A DNA stretch of 64,000 nt from Peribacillus frigoritolerans (GCF_030676415.1 NZ_JAUUTW010000026.1:1-64000), one strand, 5' to 3'. Positions 8,858-17,137 are shown, numbered from the stretch's first letter. Notes: generated by a model not told the origin, from the letters alone. Numbers and translations: made by a program.

Positions 8858-9493
8858 TTATTTTACTTTTCCTATATATACTAAACCATTCGAACGATTA
8901 CCATTCATCGTGGTATATACTACTTCCCTGTATTCTAATTCTTCAAATTGATTTGTCCACTCTTTTACACGCTCTTCACTATGGTGGCGTAAAATGGCTC
9001 CATCAGGTAATTCAAACACCCCATAGGTATGATACTTAGCTATGCCTTCTTCGTAACGTACTTTGTTTCTTTCATCATTATTAAGTAAAAAATCATTAAT
9101 ATAAATAATCCCTTCTGGTTTTAGTACTCGTTTAATCTCATTTAGAATAGCATTCTGCTCCTCGTTTTTATAAACACACGTTAAAACCGCAAAAAGTAAA
9201 ACAGCATCCAAAGAATGATTAGGAAAAGGAAGCTTCCCACTTTGAATAGCTTGAAAATCAATTTCTGAATCATTAGACTTAGCTCTTTTAATCATCTCTT
9301 CTGAAAAATCTACACCATGTAAATTCTTATAATCATAACCTCTCAGTTCAATTAAGGTTCTCCCGTACCCACAACCGTAATCCAATATGGCAGCATCACG
9401 ATTGACATGGGGGTGAAATAATTCTGGTTGAAAAGGTGTAGTAAATTCTTTTTTATTAGCTACCTCGTTCCAATAATCATTTTGTTTAATCAT
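8858..9493 (-). CDS. class I SAM-dependent methyltransferase
   Basis: A 211-aa methyltransferase of the type-11 group. The SAM-binding motif I is ILDYGCGYGRT (residues 36-46), followed by an acidic residue in GVDFSEEM and the SLDAVLLFAVLTC segment of motif IV. It transfers a methyl group to an unknown small molecule. It is divergent from the YeiL-like regulator gene with about 108 nt between starts, suggesting shared control. Its own terminator is directly downstream. It shares one array interval with yeiL and the cupin gene, the only multi-gene interval with mixed strands in the first 14 kb. Confidence 0.88.
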   Translation of the reverse strand: MIKQNDYWNEVANKKEFTTPFQPELFHPHVNRDAAILDYGCGYGRTLIELRGYDYKNLHGVDFSEEMIKRAKSNDSEIDFQAIQSGKLPFPNHSLDAVLLFAVLTCVYKNEEQNAILNEIKRVLKPEGIIYINDFLLNNDERNKVRYEEGIAKYHTYGVFELPDGAILRHHSEERVKEWTNQFEELEYREVVYTTMNGNRSNGLVYIGKVK

Positions 9494-9601
9494 ATATATG
9501 AGACAACTCCTTCTTGATCTATTAACTTATATTGCATCATAGCATGTAAAAACATAAAATAATGTGAGATATCCCATATTTTGATAATAGTAGGAGAAAC
9601 A
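9494..9601. promoter_or_regulatory. divergent promoter region
   Basis: A 108-nt AT-rich spacer between divergent methyltransferase and regulator genes. It contains TGTGAGATATCCCATATT, a weak dyad that could bind the Crp-type regulator. The exact promoters cannot be fixed by eye. Confidence 0.4.
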
Positions 9602-10264
9602 ATGAAATTTATAACCGAGCCTATGCACAGTTACTACATCGGAAAATACTCAATTCAATCACTTTTTTCCTTTCCAATTACTCCGTTTATCCAGGTCTGC
9701 CAATTTGAACGTGGTGAATTTATTTACAAGGAAGGTTCTTATCCCCAATATATTTACTATCTTGTTGAGGGGAAAGCAAAACTATATGTTACCCACGAAA
9801 ATGGGAAAGTTTCCTTAATTAATTTTTTACAACCTCTAACCTTTATGGGCGAAGTTGAACTATTAAATTCAGAACGATATTCTAAAGCTATACAAACTGT
9901 CACCCAAACCATTTGTTTGGCTATTCCAATCAGTACTTGTAAAGATAAGATCTTAACAGATGTTACGTTTCTAAGGTATTTATGTAGCTTTTTAAGTGAA
10001 AAAGCAACTCAGATTTCAGCTAAGTATACACAAAATCAAGCCTATCCACTTGAAAACCGTCTAGCTGCCTTTATACTTTTATCGGCTGATGGTGACTTTT
10101 ACAACGAGAAACATACTGAAGTATGTGAGTACTTAGGTGTATCATACCGTCATCTACTCCATGTACTAGCACAACTATGTAAAACAAAAATTATCGAAAA
10201 GCAATCAAGAGGCTACGTTATTCGAGATAAAGAATGTCTTGAAAAACTAACTAAATCAAATTAA
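9602..10264 (+). CDS. yeiL: Crp/Fnr-family regulator, YeiL-like
   Basis: A 220-aa protein with an N-terminal cyclic-nucleotide-binding-type beta barrel (EGSYPQYIYYLVEGKAKLY, about residues 43-61) and a C-terminal winged helix-turn-helix (CEYLGVSYRHLLHVLAQLCK). The resemblance to Escherichia coli YeiL is strong through NRLAAFILLS and YLGVSYRHLL. YeiL acts in stationary phase and nitrogen starvation. ATG at 9602 follows TAGGAG; the upstream TTG at 9581 has no site. It is one of the few plus-strand genes in the array and reads away from the methyltransferase, which it may control. Confidence 0.88.
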   Translation: MKFITEPMHSYYIGKYSIQSLFSFPITPFIQVCQFERGEFIYKEGSYPQYIYYLVEGKAKLYVTHENGKVSLINFLQPLTFMGEVELLNSERYSKAIQTVTQTICLAIPISTCKDKILTDVTFLRYLCSFLSEKATQISAKYTQNQAYPLENRLAAFILLSADGDFYNEKHTEVCEYLGVSYRHLLHVLAQLCKTKIIEKQSRGYVIRDKECLEKLTKSN

Positions 10265-10336
10265 AGATCATAAGAAAATAATTATATGTATACCATAAAC
10301 AACCTTAGTTAATATAATGTTGTTTATCGGAATATA

Positions 10337-10380
10337 AATGTGAAAGCCATTTAAGATAAGTCTTAAATGGCTTTCACATT
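10337..10380. terminator. bidirectional terminator
   Basis: A perfect 20-bp inverted repeat (AATGTGAAAGCCATTTAAGA and its complement) with a 4-nt loop. It lies between the convergent yeiL and cupin genes. Confidence 0.85.
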
Positions 10381-10403
10381 ATTTATGTTATTTTTTCTTT
10401 TAT

Positions 10404-10751
10404 TTACTCATCAATGATGATAGTATTAGCGTCTTTATCCTCGAAACAAAGGTTTACTGTTCTTTGTTTAGCTCTGGTTCTATGTACAGTTCCAGCTGGA
10501 ATAAGTAATGTATCATTCGGTTTTAAAACAGCTGTATCCTTGTCTTTAAAGTCAATTAACAATTCCCCTTCTAAAACCATAAATAGCTCATCTGAATTAG
10601 AATGGTAGTGCCATTTGTATTCACCTGAAAATACAGCGATACGAAGGCAGTGGTTATTAATATTTGATACAGCAAAATTTACATGTTGATCTTTAATATC
10701 TTTTGTAATTTCCTGTAGATTAATCTTTTCTAACTCTAATTTCTCTACCAT
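10404..10751 (-). CDS. cupin-domain protein
   Basis: 115 aa from the ATG at 10,751, which follows AAGGGGAATCATA. It is a single-domain cupin: the first motif is HYHSNSDELFMVLEGE with the usual two His and one Glu metal ligands, and the second is PAGTVHRTRA. Such proteins bind a divalent metal and act as small enzymes or ligand sensors. No substrate can be named. It is convergent with yeiL across a shared terminator. Confidence 0.85.
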   Translation of the reverse strand: MVEKLELEKINLQEITKDIKDQHVNFAVSNINNHCLRIAVFSGEYKWHYHSNSDELFMVLEGELLIDFKDKDTAVLKPNDTLLIPAGTVHRTRAKQRTVNLCFEDKDANTIIIDE

Positions 10752-10950
10752 TATGATTCCCCTTTTGTACGTATTAATTTTCATTTTTCATTCTACTAGA
10801 TGTCCTATTAACAAAAATAATATTATCTGTAAATACAAAAAGCTGTAGACTTCAAATCTTTTTATTTAATATCTTCTAAATAGATTGAATTACTCCTACT
10901 TCCAAGTAATTATCGTTTATGCTGTGGCTTTGGAACAAAGTTTAATCATT

Positions 10951-10990
10951 TTTGTGTTCCTTAAAGAACTAACGCACCCGTTAGTTTAAG
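10951..10990 (-). repeat. attC-like site 10 (right half only)
   Basis: GAACTAACGCACCC-GTTAGTTTAAG plus the TACAATATTTCACAA tail. The left half is replaced by a segment (GCTGTGGCTTTGGAACAAAG) that recurs at about 13,304. Confidence 0.65.
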
Positions 10991-11027
10991 TACAATATTT
11001 CACAATATCTTATTTTTTCTGATTTGT

Positions 11028-11390
11028 TCAGAAACCTAACTCCAGCAAATACTCAATATTATAAAAAATTATTATGCCTAACATTAGAAAAATAAGTGTA
11101 GTAACATATTGTTTTGAGTTCTTAAGGTACTTCCACTCCAGAATAGATTGAAATCCTAATATTAGAACAATATAGAGTATCCAATACCACTTTATAACAT
11201 TGGTATCCTTTGTAATAACAAACGGTATAGTACATAAAAAGATAACTAAGATAATGCCTCTTCCCCATCGGTCAACATTCTTGCCAGAAGTTTCCGAAAT
11301 CTTTTTCTTTTCAACACCAATTAATTTATTTATTATTTTTTCTAAGAAGAGTATTAAAATTATAAGCATAATAAACAACAAAAATCCCAC
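11028..11390 (-). CDS. DUF4181-like membrane protein, 120 aa
   Basis: Four hydrophobic segments (about residues 2-18, 45-63, 69-84, 94-115) with the soluble stretch IGVEKKKISETSGKNVDRWG after the first. The arrangement resembles the DUF4181 family of small Bacillus membrane proteins, from memory. The start is GTG at 11,390 with AGGGA upstream. No function is known for the family. It is a lone gene in the array. Confidence 0.7.
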   Translation of the reverse strand: MGFLLFIMLIILILFLEKIINKLIGVEKKKISETSGKNVDRWGRGIILVIFLCTIPFVITKDTNVIKWYWILYIVLILGFQSILEWKYLKNSKQYVTTLIFLMLGIIIFYNIEYLLELGF

Positions 11391-11444
11391 AACAAATCCC
11401 TCGTTTTTATCTTTATTATACTATTAAATTTCCATTTACTGTTG

Positions 11445-11527
11445 AAGTAACCTGCCCCTTTAGTTGTATAAAGTAAGAGCTGCCTTATAGACAGCTCTGA
11501 TCTTCAGCTATAGCACCCGTTAGTTTA
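11445..11527 (-). repeat. attC-like site 11 (first of a tandem pair)
   Basis: AAGTAAC-CTGCCCC-TTTAGTTG ... CTTCAGCTATAGCACCC-GTTAGTT with type A hairpin. Only about 21 nt separate it from the next site. Confidence 0.85.
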
Positions 11528-11548
11528 AGTACAAACCTTCACAATCTT

Positions 11549-11628
11549 GCTATCCTGGCCCGTTTGCGCCATAAGAAAAAGCTGCCTTAAAGACAACTCT
11601 GATCGTCAGCTAAAGCACCTGTTTTTTT
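11549..11628 (-). repeat. attC-like site 12 (second of a tandem pair)
   Basis: GCTATCC-TGGCCC-GTTTGCGCC ... CGTCAGCTAAAGCACC-TGTTTTT. No gene fits between sites 11 and 12, so this is an empty module or a deletion product. Confidence 0.8.
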
Positions 11629-11637
11629 AAATAAAAT

Positions 11638-12324
11638 TTATATTTTAGTTCCTTTATCGTTATCAAACAAACTTGAATTCCCAGAGTTTAAATTTTGTAA
11701 TATTTCGATCTGAAATTTATCGGCTATTTTAAACGTAAATTTATAAATGAAGTATCCAAGAATAACACCTAATACATTACAAATTACGTCATCAATATCA
11801 ACTGTTCTTCCCCGACCACCTGCGATTAGTTCAATAAATTGTATAGATTCTATACTAATTGATATAACAAATCCGAATAGTACAATATTTTTAAAACCCT
11901 TAAATTTATTCCATATTAACGGTGATAATACACCCAAAGGCATCAATAATAATATATTTCCACCCACATTTCTAATAATTAGACTAATCATAAACACGGT
12001 ATCACCGTCATATGCAATACCTATTTGTTTAATATCGTTTATAATTCCAACAAACGGAATGAGGTTTAAGCCAAACTTAATATTTTGCATATTAAAATCA
12101 ATCCATAAAGCTAATGGAAACAGTGTAACGGAAACAACCATAAGTATGTATAAAACAAAAAGAAAATTAATAACTTCCCTTAACCAATATACTTGTTTTT
12201 GTTTTTTAAATTTAAACCCTATTAAAATACCTCTTCCAGCCAAATAACATATAACTCCAAATCCAATAAGTAAACTACCATTAATTAAATACACTCCATC
12301 AACCCTTCCTTCCAGCTCAAACAA
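11638..12324 (-). CDS. VanZ-like membrane protein
   Basis: Up to 228 aa with five or so hydrophobic segments. The VanZ core is visible as NLIPFVGIINDI, then NVGGNILLLMPLGVLSPL, SISIESIQF and the RGRTVDIDDVICNVLGVILG block. VanZ in enterococci gives low-level teicoplanin resistance, and the wider family occurs throughout Bacillota with unclear roles. The start is uncertain: TTG at 12,324 or GTG at 12,294, the latter closer to AAGGAAGGG. It is a lone gene between attC-like sites; the context suggests an envelope or antibiotic-stress role. Confidence 0.85.
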   Translation of the reverse strand: MFELEGRVDGVYLINGSLLIGFGVICYLAGRGILIGFKFKKQKQVYWLREVINFLFVLYILMVVSVTLFPLALWIDFNMQNIKFGLNLIPFVGIINDIKQIGIAYDGDTVFMISLIIRNVGGNILLLMPLGVLSPLIWNKFKGFKNIVLFGFVISISIESIQFIELIAGGRGRTVDIDDVICNVLGVILGYFIYKFTFKIADKFQIEILQNLNSGNSSLFDNDKGTKI

Positions 12325-12419
12325 ACCCTTATTTTACCATAAAATATACCTTTGTTGGAATTTAATTCTGCTCGTTCATTATCAGCAATAAAAGCAAGAT
12401 TTTATTGCGTTTCTTAATG

Positions 12420-12502
12420 AACTATCCTGCCCCTTTAGTTGTATAAAGAAAAAGCTGCCTTAAAGACAGCTCCGATCTTCAGCTAAAGCACCCTTTTGTT
12501 TT
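12420..12502 (-). repeat. attC-like site 13
   Basis: AACTATC-CTGCCCC-TTTAGTTG ... CTTCAGCTAAAGCACCC-TTTTGTT, type A hairpin, followed by the TAGTACATTTCTTCACAA tail. Confidence 0.85.
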
Positions 12503-12559
12503 AGTACATTTCTTCACAAAAATGAACTACTTCCCTCTAAAAAAATTGCCAAAAACTCA

Positions 12560-12781
12560 CTACATACTAACAGAAAACCACCACACAATAACAATGATAC
12601 TCACTGTCCCCCAAACTGTGGTTCCCACTATCCACCAAACTATGGGTTTAGTTGAAATTTCCTTACTTTCCATATTTCCTTTTATAAAAGCGAGCTTACT
12701 TTCCATATTTTTTTTCGTAAAAGCAATAACAACAAATCCAATTATGATGAAACCAACAGTTAACCAAAGTAATAGGTCCAC
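12560..12781 (-). CDS. small two-TM membrane protein, 73 aa
   Basis: Membrane segments lie at about residues 3-21 and 48-70 with a charged linker (KKNMESKLAFIKGNMESKE). GTG at 12,781 follows GGGGG with 7-nt spacing. It is a paralogue of the 53-aa gene at 14,546: both start with a hydrophobic stretch, carry NMESK, and end with a WW(I/F) segment. The linker holds an internal repeat of the NMESK motif. The plus-strand frame over the same bases is a shadow. Function unknown. Confidence 0.7.
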   Translation of the reverse strand: MDLLLWLTVGFIIIGFVVIAFTKKNMESKLAFIKGNMESKEISTKPIVWWIVGTTVWGTVSIIVIVWWFSVSM

Positions 12782-12811
12782 TTTTTATCCCCCCTTTTTT
12801 TGAATTACCTT

Positions 12812-12892
12812 ACTAACCTGCCCTGTGAGTGCCATAAGAAAAAGGCTGTCTCAGCAACCTTCCTTATTGAAATGAATCACCCGTTTGTTCTA
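12812..12892 (-). repeat. attC-like site 14
   Basis: ACTAACC-TGCCCT-GTGAGTGCC ... ATTGAAATGAATCACCC-GTTTGTT. Type B centre (GGCTGTC...CAACC). Confidence 0.75.
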
Positions 12893-12925
12893 TTAAATTT
12901 TAATGTTGATTTTTTATAAAAATAA

Positions 12926-12952
12926 GGGAAACCGACTACAACGGTTTCCTAA
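12926..12952 (-). terminator. short hairpin after 60-aa gene
   Basis: GGAAACCG and CGGTTTCC pair around 7 nt, just downstream of the stop at 12,963. The following T-run is weak. Confidence 0.45.
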
Positions 12953-12962
12953 TCATTATAAG

Positions 12963-13145
12963 TTATCCCTTACGACTTCCCTTCGCTCGATATTCTATAC
13001 CATAATAGGACACGCCAATGAGAAACAAAATATTCGATAGCATTAAAACAAATCCATTCCATTCTCCATCAAAAAGTGTCACGTTAATTAGATTAATAGT
13101 ATGCATTAAAACTATGACAACAAATAAAATAGTGTGCGTTTTCAA
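12963..13145 (-). CDS. small two-TM membrane protein, 60 aa
   Basis: Hydrophobic segments at about residues 5-23 and 32-49, ending in a basic tail (RAKGSRKG). The start is TTG at 13,145 with AGGAG upstream. Not recognised. Single-gene module. Confidence 0.65.
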   Translation of the reverse strand: MKTHTILFVVIVLMHTINLINVTLFDGEWNGFVLMLSNILFLIGVSYYGIEYRAKGSRKG

Positions 13146-13189
13146 ATAAGATACATCTCCTGTTAATATTATAATGAAAATTCTTATGC

Positions 13190-13265
13190 AACTAACCTGC
13201 GCCGATAGTTGCAGAACAAAAAGGTTGCTTCAGCAACCTCCCTTATTGAAGTAAAGCACCTTTAG
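13190..13265 (-). repeat. attC-like site 15
   Basis: AACTAAC-CTGCGCC-GATAGTTG ... ATTGAAGTAAAGCACC-TTTAG. Type B centre with GGTTGC...GCAACC. Confidence 0.8.
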
Positions 13266-13332
13266 AAAAAGATTACCTTGGCAAGCCTCCCTAATTGAAG
13301 AAAGCTGTAGCTTTGGAATAAAGTTTGATCAA
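13266..13332 (-). repeat. degenerate partial attC-like fragment
   Basis: AGATTACCTTGGCAAGCC then CTCCCTAATTGAAG echoes the type B centre. It is followed by GCTGTAGCTTTGGAATAAAG, a segment also found at 10,921. It looks like the remains of a second site or module. Confidence 0.45.
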
Positions 13333-13370
13333 AAATAACTCGCAAAACCAAATTTAACGATAAATAAAAC

Positions 13371-13409
13371 GAATCCATTTTGAAAAAAAAGATTGATCAA
13401 AATGGATTC
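13371..13409. repeat. 13-bp inverted repeat
   Basis: GAATCCATTTTGA pairs with TCAAAATGGATTC over a 13-nt A-rich loop. It could be a terminator for the type I signal peptidase, although its T-run is not adjacent. Confidence 0.5.
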
Positions 13410-13518
13410 ATTACTTACAAATTGCTATAGCGATTAAAAAAGTTTGGTGGTTTTGATGATGCTTTTTGTGCTAAAGCACCACTTTAATGGGGAATTATCA
13501 TTTCTTCTACTTGTACTA

Positions 13519-14067
13519 TTATTTAGGTATGCCGATTTCTTGTAATGGATAAATTCGAAATTTCACTTCTCCAATAATCGAATCGTAGGAAATAAATCCG
13601 AAAATCCTGCTATCCTCACTATTTAAACGATTATCCCCCATCACAAATAACATGTTTTTAGGCACTTTTGATTCTCCAGTTTTTTCTTGCAATGAAAAGT
13701 CCTCTGTCAGTTTATTAAATGGATTATCTTCTTTATTTGCAATTAAATACGGTTCTTCTACGGCTTTCCCATTAATATAGAGCACATCATCTTTCATATC
13801 AATACGATCTCCAGGAAGCCCTATTACCCTCTTAATATAGTCTTTACCATCAATATCTGGTGCATCGAATACAATCACATCAGATCGTTGAATTTCAGTC
13901 GTTTTACTTACTACTACCCTATCTTTGTCTTGAAAGGTAGGCGACATTGATGCTCCCAATACAGTTGTAGGTGTAAAAAGAAATTGTCTACAAATAATAG
14001 TGATGATGAAAGCAAAGGCAATTGATTTTACCCAAGAATAAATTTCTTTTTTTGTACTTTCTTTCAT
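13519..14067 (-). CDS. lepB: type I signal peptidase
   Basis: A 182-aa Gram-positive type I (Sip-like) signal peptidase. It has one N-terminal membrane anchor (residues 15-31) and an extracytoplasmic catalytic domain. The Ser-Lys dyad is visible: Ser40 in GASMSPTF and Lys79 in DYIKRVIGLPGD; MGDNRLNSEDSR is the conserved box E region. It removes signal peptides from secreted proteins. ATG at 14,067 follows AGGAGGGAAACC. It is a lone module of the array, which also carries two type II signal peptidases. Plasmid-borne Sip proteins are known in Bacillus. Confidence 0.95.
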   Translation of the reverse strand: MKESTKKEIYSWVKSIAFAFIITIICRQFLFTPTTVLGASMSPTFQDKDRVVVSKTTEIQRSDVIVFDAPDIDGKDYIKRVIGLPGDRIDMKDDVLYINGKAVEEPYLIANKEDNPFNKLTEDFSLQEKTGESKVPKNMLFVMGDNRLNSEDSRIFGFISYDSIIGEVKFRIYPLQEIGIPK

Positions 14068-14157
14068 GGTTTCCCTCCTAATATAATCTTGTTTTAATAT
14101 ATTAATTCTATCCTATATCAAGGAATATTAACAAAATTTGGTTCATCGCTCTTATAC

Positions 14158-14232
14158 AACTATCTTGCCCCGATAGTTGATAAAGAAAAAGGCTGCCGCA
14201 GCAACACCTGTTATTGAAGTAAAGCAAGTTTT
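14158..14232 (-). repeat. attC-like site 16
   Basis: AACTATC-TTGCCCC-GATAGTTG ... ATTGAAGTAAAGCA-AGTTTT, type B centre (GGCTGC CGCA GCAACA). Confidence 0.8.
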
Positions 14233-14274
14233 ATAAGATCGAGTTAATGTTTAGCTTTTCAATTTGATAATTGT

Positions 14275-14553
14275 TTGTACTCTAATACAACGCAGCAGCA
14301 ATCAGAAACCTATGCTTTGCAACAGCAAACGGCACTGGAACAGATAAGCGCAATTATGCAAATTATCGCTGACCAAAAAGAAGAGATTACGGAATTGCGG
14401 AAACTTGTTGTGGAGCTAGAAAAAAAGCAGGAAGAACAAGAAGAATACATCAAAGCTCAACTTACAGCAACTCAACAAAAAAGTGGTGGCAATTTTGGAA
14501 ATAAGAAAAAGAGTAGCTCTTATGCTACTCCTAAATCCCATTTATTCATTTAG
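14275..14553 (+). pseudogene. coiled-coil C-terminal fragment (DUF3967-like)
   Basis: A 92-aa frame starting at a TTG with no ribosome site. It contains a long coiled coil (QIIADQKEEITELRKLVVEL and on) and a basic tail. It resembles the C-terminal part of MerR-like plasmid proteins with a DUF3967 tail, but the DNA-binding N-terminus is missing. It runs against the direction of the array and overlaps the end of the 53-aa gene. Most likely a fragment. Confidence 0.5.
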
Positions 14554-14707
14554 TAAATATCCACCATAATATAAGAATTATACACATTATCCCCCAAACT
14601 GAAGATTGAACTTTGGTACTTTTTTTACTTTCCATATTTCTTGTTATATAAGCCAGAACAAATCCAATTAAAATATTTGCAATAGTTATCCCAAATAATA
14701 ATTCCAC
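14546..14707 (-). CDS. small two-TM membrane protein, 53 aa
   Basis: Starts at GTG 14,707 with AGGAGG 7 nt upstream and stops at TGA 14,546. The sequence begins MELLFGITIANILIGFVLAY, continues with TRNMESKK and ends LILWWIFTK. It is a shorter relative of the 73-aa protein at 12,560 (same NMESK linker and tryptophan-rich second segment). Function unknown. It lies between attC-like site 16 and an IS110 remnant. Confidence 0.65.
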   Translation of the reverse strand: MELLFGITIANILIGFVLAYITRNMESKKSTKVQSSVWGIMCIILILWWIFTK

Positions 14708-14800
14708 TTTTCAACCTCCTACTATACGCTGATAATATAACCACTATATAGAGATATTTACGCAAAATTTCATTTATTCTCCCCTTTTTAAAAACTCCAA

Positions 14801-15127
14801 TTGATATCTATACATAAACCTAGATCAATAAATCTGGCAGCTGCTACTTTTATTGCGGAGATGGGTGTAGATATGTCCGTATTTAAGTCAGCTAAACATC
14901 TTGCCTCTTGGGCTGGTGTGAGTCCTGGAAATTACGAAAGTGCTGGTAAAAAAAAACGAGTAAAACCACACAAGGAAATAAAGCTTTAAAAACGATACAA
15001 TCGCTCCATCTGAACAACAAACTGCATAACCAGTTAAATAACGACATAGTACATTTACCCCCATCAAAAAAAATGAAAATATGGAGGGTTTATTTTAGTG
15101 TGGCTTTTTTACTGTTGTGTTTCATAC
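14801..15127 (+). mobile_element. IS110-family remnant with internal deletion
   Basis: Codons for a C-terminal IS110 segment (FKSAKHLASWAGVSPGNYES, containing the SWAG..PG.ESAG motif with the catalytic Ser) run to about 14,990. They are then joined by an internal deletion to the last codons (TIAPSEQQTA in another frame) and the same 3' tail that ends the partial element at 1-157. The 5' half of the gene and the left end are absent. Confidence 0.75.
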
Positions 15128-15256
15128 GATCTAACCTAGTTTAAAAGTATAACTAAATAGCACAAAACTTTCCAAATACGGTTCATTGGAAGGTTATTTG
15201 GCATGCACAAATTTAGTATAGCATGAAATATTTTAAGTTTTCATTGAAAAATGTTG

Positions 15257-15338
15257 ACTAACTATTAGCTGGTTTAGTTGCATAAAGAAGGAACTGCCTT
15301 AAAGAAGCTCTGATCTTCAGCTAACGCACCTGTTAGTT
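15257..15338 (-). repeat. attC-like site 17
   Basis: ACTAACT-ATTAGCTG-GTTTAGTTG ... CTTCAGCTAACGCACC-TGTTAGTT. Type A-like centre. The left spacer is altered. Confidence 0.75.
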
Positions 15339-15374
15339 CACTAAGGTTGGGATGTTTTCTTCTAATAATTCTGT

Positions 15375-16628
15375 TTAGAAACCCTTAGTTCTAACAGATT
15401 CAGGTTGGTATAATTGTTTTTTTGAGGGTAACAAGCTAAATACACACAACGTTAAGGAGAGTATCATCATAACTAAAACACCTGAAATCACAACAGTTTG
15501 AATTGAAGTAACCAGAGCCGCAGCTCCCATAATACTTGTTACCGTGATTACTAAAATCGCTTGAAATAAGCTATAAACACTCCCCACTCGCCCCATCACA
15601 TCAACTGGTATATTGTTCTGATAAAATGTTAGAAAGCCCGTATTAGCATAAGCTATAAAAAAAGCTAGGATAAAGAAACCTACTGCTGCAATGATAAACG
15701 TACTTGAAATAGAATAAATAATATACCCAGTTGAGACTAGTACAGACCCCACACCAATTAATAGTGAGGTTTTTATCTTATTAACTATTAATGAGTTAGT
15801 TATTGATCCAACTACAATACCTACCCCAGCAATAGTGACCAAAAAACCATATTCACTGTCTGACAAAAATAGTACCTCTTTGGCAAATGCTGCTTCAAGA
15901 GAATCTACTGCATTCGCCATAATAATCATCACACAGCTAAACAAAAAGTAAATCATCATTATGTATCTATATTGACGACTAAAATCAACTACCACATACC
16001 AATCCTTTTTTATTATTTCTATTGATAGTTTATTATTCGTTGAGGAAACAACGGTTTGTTTTTCTAAATCAGGCATTAATAACGTAATCATACCTGATAA
16101 AAATAATGCTATTGCATTTGTATAGATTGCAAATATTGGAGTACCAATTAAAAACAATAATCCTGCAACAGATGGACCTATTAAAAATGCTCCTGATGTA
16201 ACTAAACTATGAAGGGAATTAAATCGTTTTCTTTGTTCTTGCGGAATTAATTTTGTAATGTAAGTCATTGATGTCGGACCAAACATAGAACTCGCCATAT
16301 TTATGATAAATACTACTAAATAAATGAGGGAAATGGATGACATAAAAGGTAATAAAGCTATAAATATAGCTCGGAATATATCAAAAAAAACCATTAGTTT
16401 TCGTTTGTTTAATCGGTCAATAATACTTCCAGCCCAAAAATTCGTACATAAAGTAGCCAAGGGTTTGATGATGTATAGAACAGATACTGCAAGAGGAGAG
16501 CCAGTCATATCCAAAACAATTAAATTAAGAGATATGAAATAAATCCATTCACCCACATTTGAGACTCCAATTCCTAGTAACAATATTGATGGGAATTTCC
16601 AAGACGTAAATTTTTTCTTCAAAACCAT
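15375..16628 (-). CDS. MFS transporter under T-box control
   Basis: 417 aa with about 12 hydrophobic segments, of the macrolide-efflux-like (MFS_3) branch. The loop after TM2 reads GSIIDRLNKRKLM, the usual motif A position. The ATG at 16,628 follows AGGGAG. A T-box leader (16,717-16,986) precedes it, so expression should rise when one specific tRNA is uncharged. That is unusual for a drug-type exporter and suggests uptake or export of an amino acid or an analogue, or resistance to an aminoacyl-tRNA synthetase inhibitor. It is one module between attC-like sites 17 and 18, and it carries its own promoter. Confidence 0.88.
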   Translation of the reverse strand: MVLKKKFTSWKFPSILLLGIGVSNVGEWIYFISLNLIVLDMTGSPLAVSVLYIIKPLATLCTNFWAGSIIDRLNKRKLMVFFDIFRAIFIALLPFMSSISLIYLVVFIINMASSMFGPTSMTYITKLIPQEQRKRFNSLHSLVTSGAFLIGPSVAGLLFLIGTPIFAIYTNAIALFLSGMITLLMPDLEKQTVVSSTNNKLSIEIIKKDWYVVVDFSRQYRYIMMIYFLFSCVMIIMANAVDSLEAAFAKEVLFLSDSEYGFLVTIAGVGIVVGSITNSLIVNKIKTSLLIGVGSVLVSTGYIIYSISSTFIIAAVGFFILAFFIAYANTGFLTFYQNNIPVDVMGRVGSVYSLFQAILVITVTSIMGAAALVTSIQTVVISGVLVMMILSLTLCVFSLLPSKKQLYQPESVRTKGF

Positions 16629-16716
16629 CTTATCTCCCTCTATTCTTATTAAAATATAGAACCTTTCTGCTAGAGATCTAACCTATACTTTTGATTTAAA
16701 TAGTTTAGATACAAAA

Positions 16717-16986
16717 TAAAAAAATCCCACCCCCAAGACCTAAGTCTTGGGGACGAGATTTAAAAATCGTGGTACCACCCCAGTTTATTAATATGTCACC
16801 ATATTAAACTTATCAGGTACAGAAATCCTATACCCTAGCTCAATAACGGGAGCTCCCGTCACACCATCCCCAAAAAGGTTCCAATATGATACTCAGAGGC
16901 TTGGTTCAATAAATCATCCTTACTCCTTTCCACCAAACGGAGCTCTCTAGAAAGAATTGATTTTATTTACTTTTCTCTTCATCGCA
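16717..16986 (-). promoter_or_regulatory. T-box riboswitch leader
   Basis: In gene orientation: GCGATGAAGAG with AAGTAAATAA, AGAGAGC, the apical GGTTTGGTGG-type segment, GAACCAAGCCTCTGAGT holding the specifier, then the T-box core GGGTGGTACCACG (about 16,768-16,780) and a terminator stem CCCCAAGACTTAGGTCTTGGGG with a T-run at 16,717-16,757. With the usual GAA-specifier-purine register the triplet is CCA (16,902-16,904, Pro); one base earlier gives ACC (Thr). It acts on the MFS gene 90 nt downstream. Confidence 0.88.
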
Positions 16987-17001
16987 TTTGTTATTAAATT
17001 C

Positions 17002-17030
17002 ATATTATCTTGTTTACCTTTTTATGTAAA
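17002..17030 (-). promoter_or_regulatory. promoter of the T-box leader
   Basis: TTTACA, a 17-nt spacer and TAATAT in gene orientation, placed about 16 nt before the start of stem I. Confidence 0.65.
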
Positions 17031-17058
17031 ATGTAAATTCTGCATTTATGGCTTATAC

Positions 17059-17137
17059 AACTATCCTGCCCCGTTAGTGCCATAAGAAAAAGGCTGCCGC
17101 AGCAACCCCTGTTAATGAACTAAAGCACCCGTTAGTT
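17059..17137 (-). repeat. attC-like site 18
   Basis: AACTATC-CTGCCCC-GTTAGTGCC ... AATGAACTAAAGCACCC-GTTAGTT, type B centre. Confidence 0.85.

Noticed and set aside
12522-12803. 93-aa plus-strand frame opposite the 73-aa gene.
   Set aside because: The minus-strand gene has a good GTG start and a paralogue; the plus frame has none.
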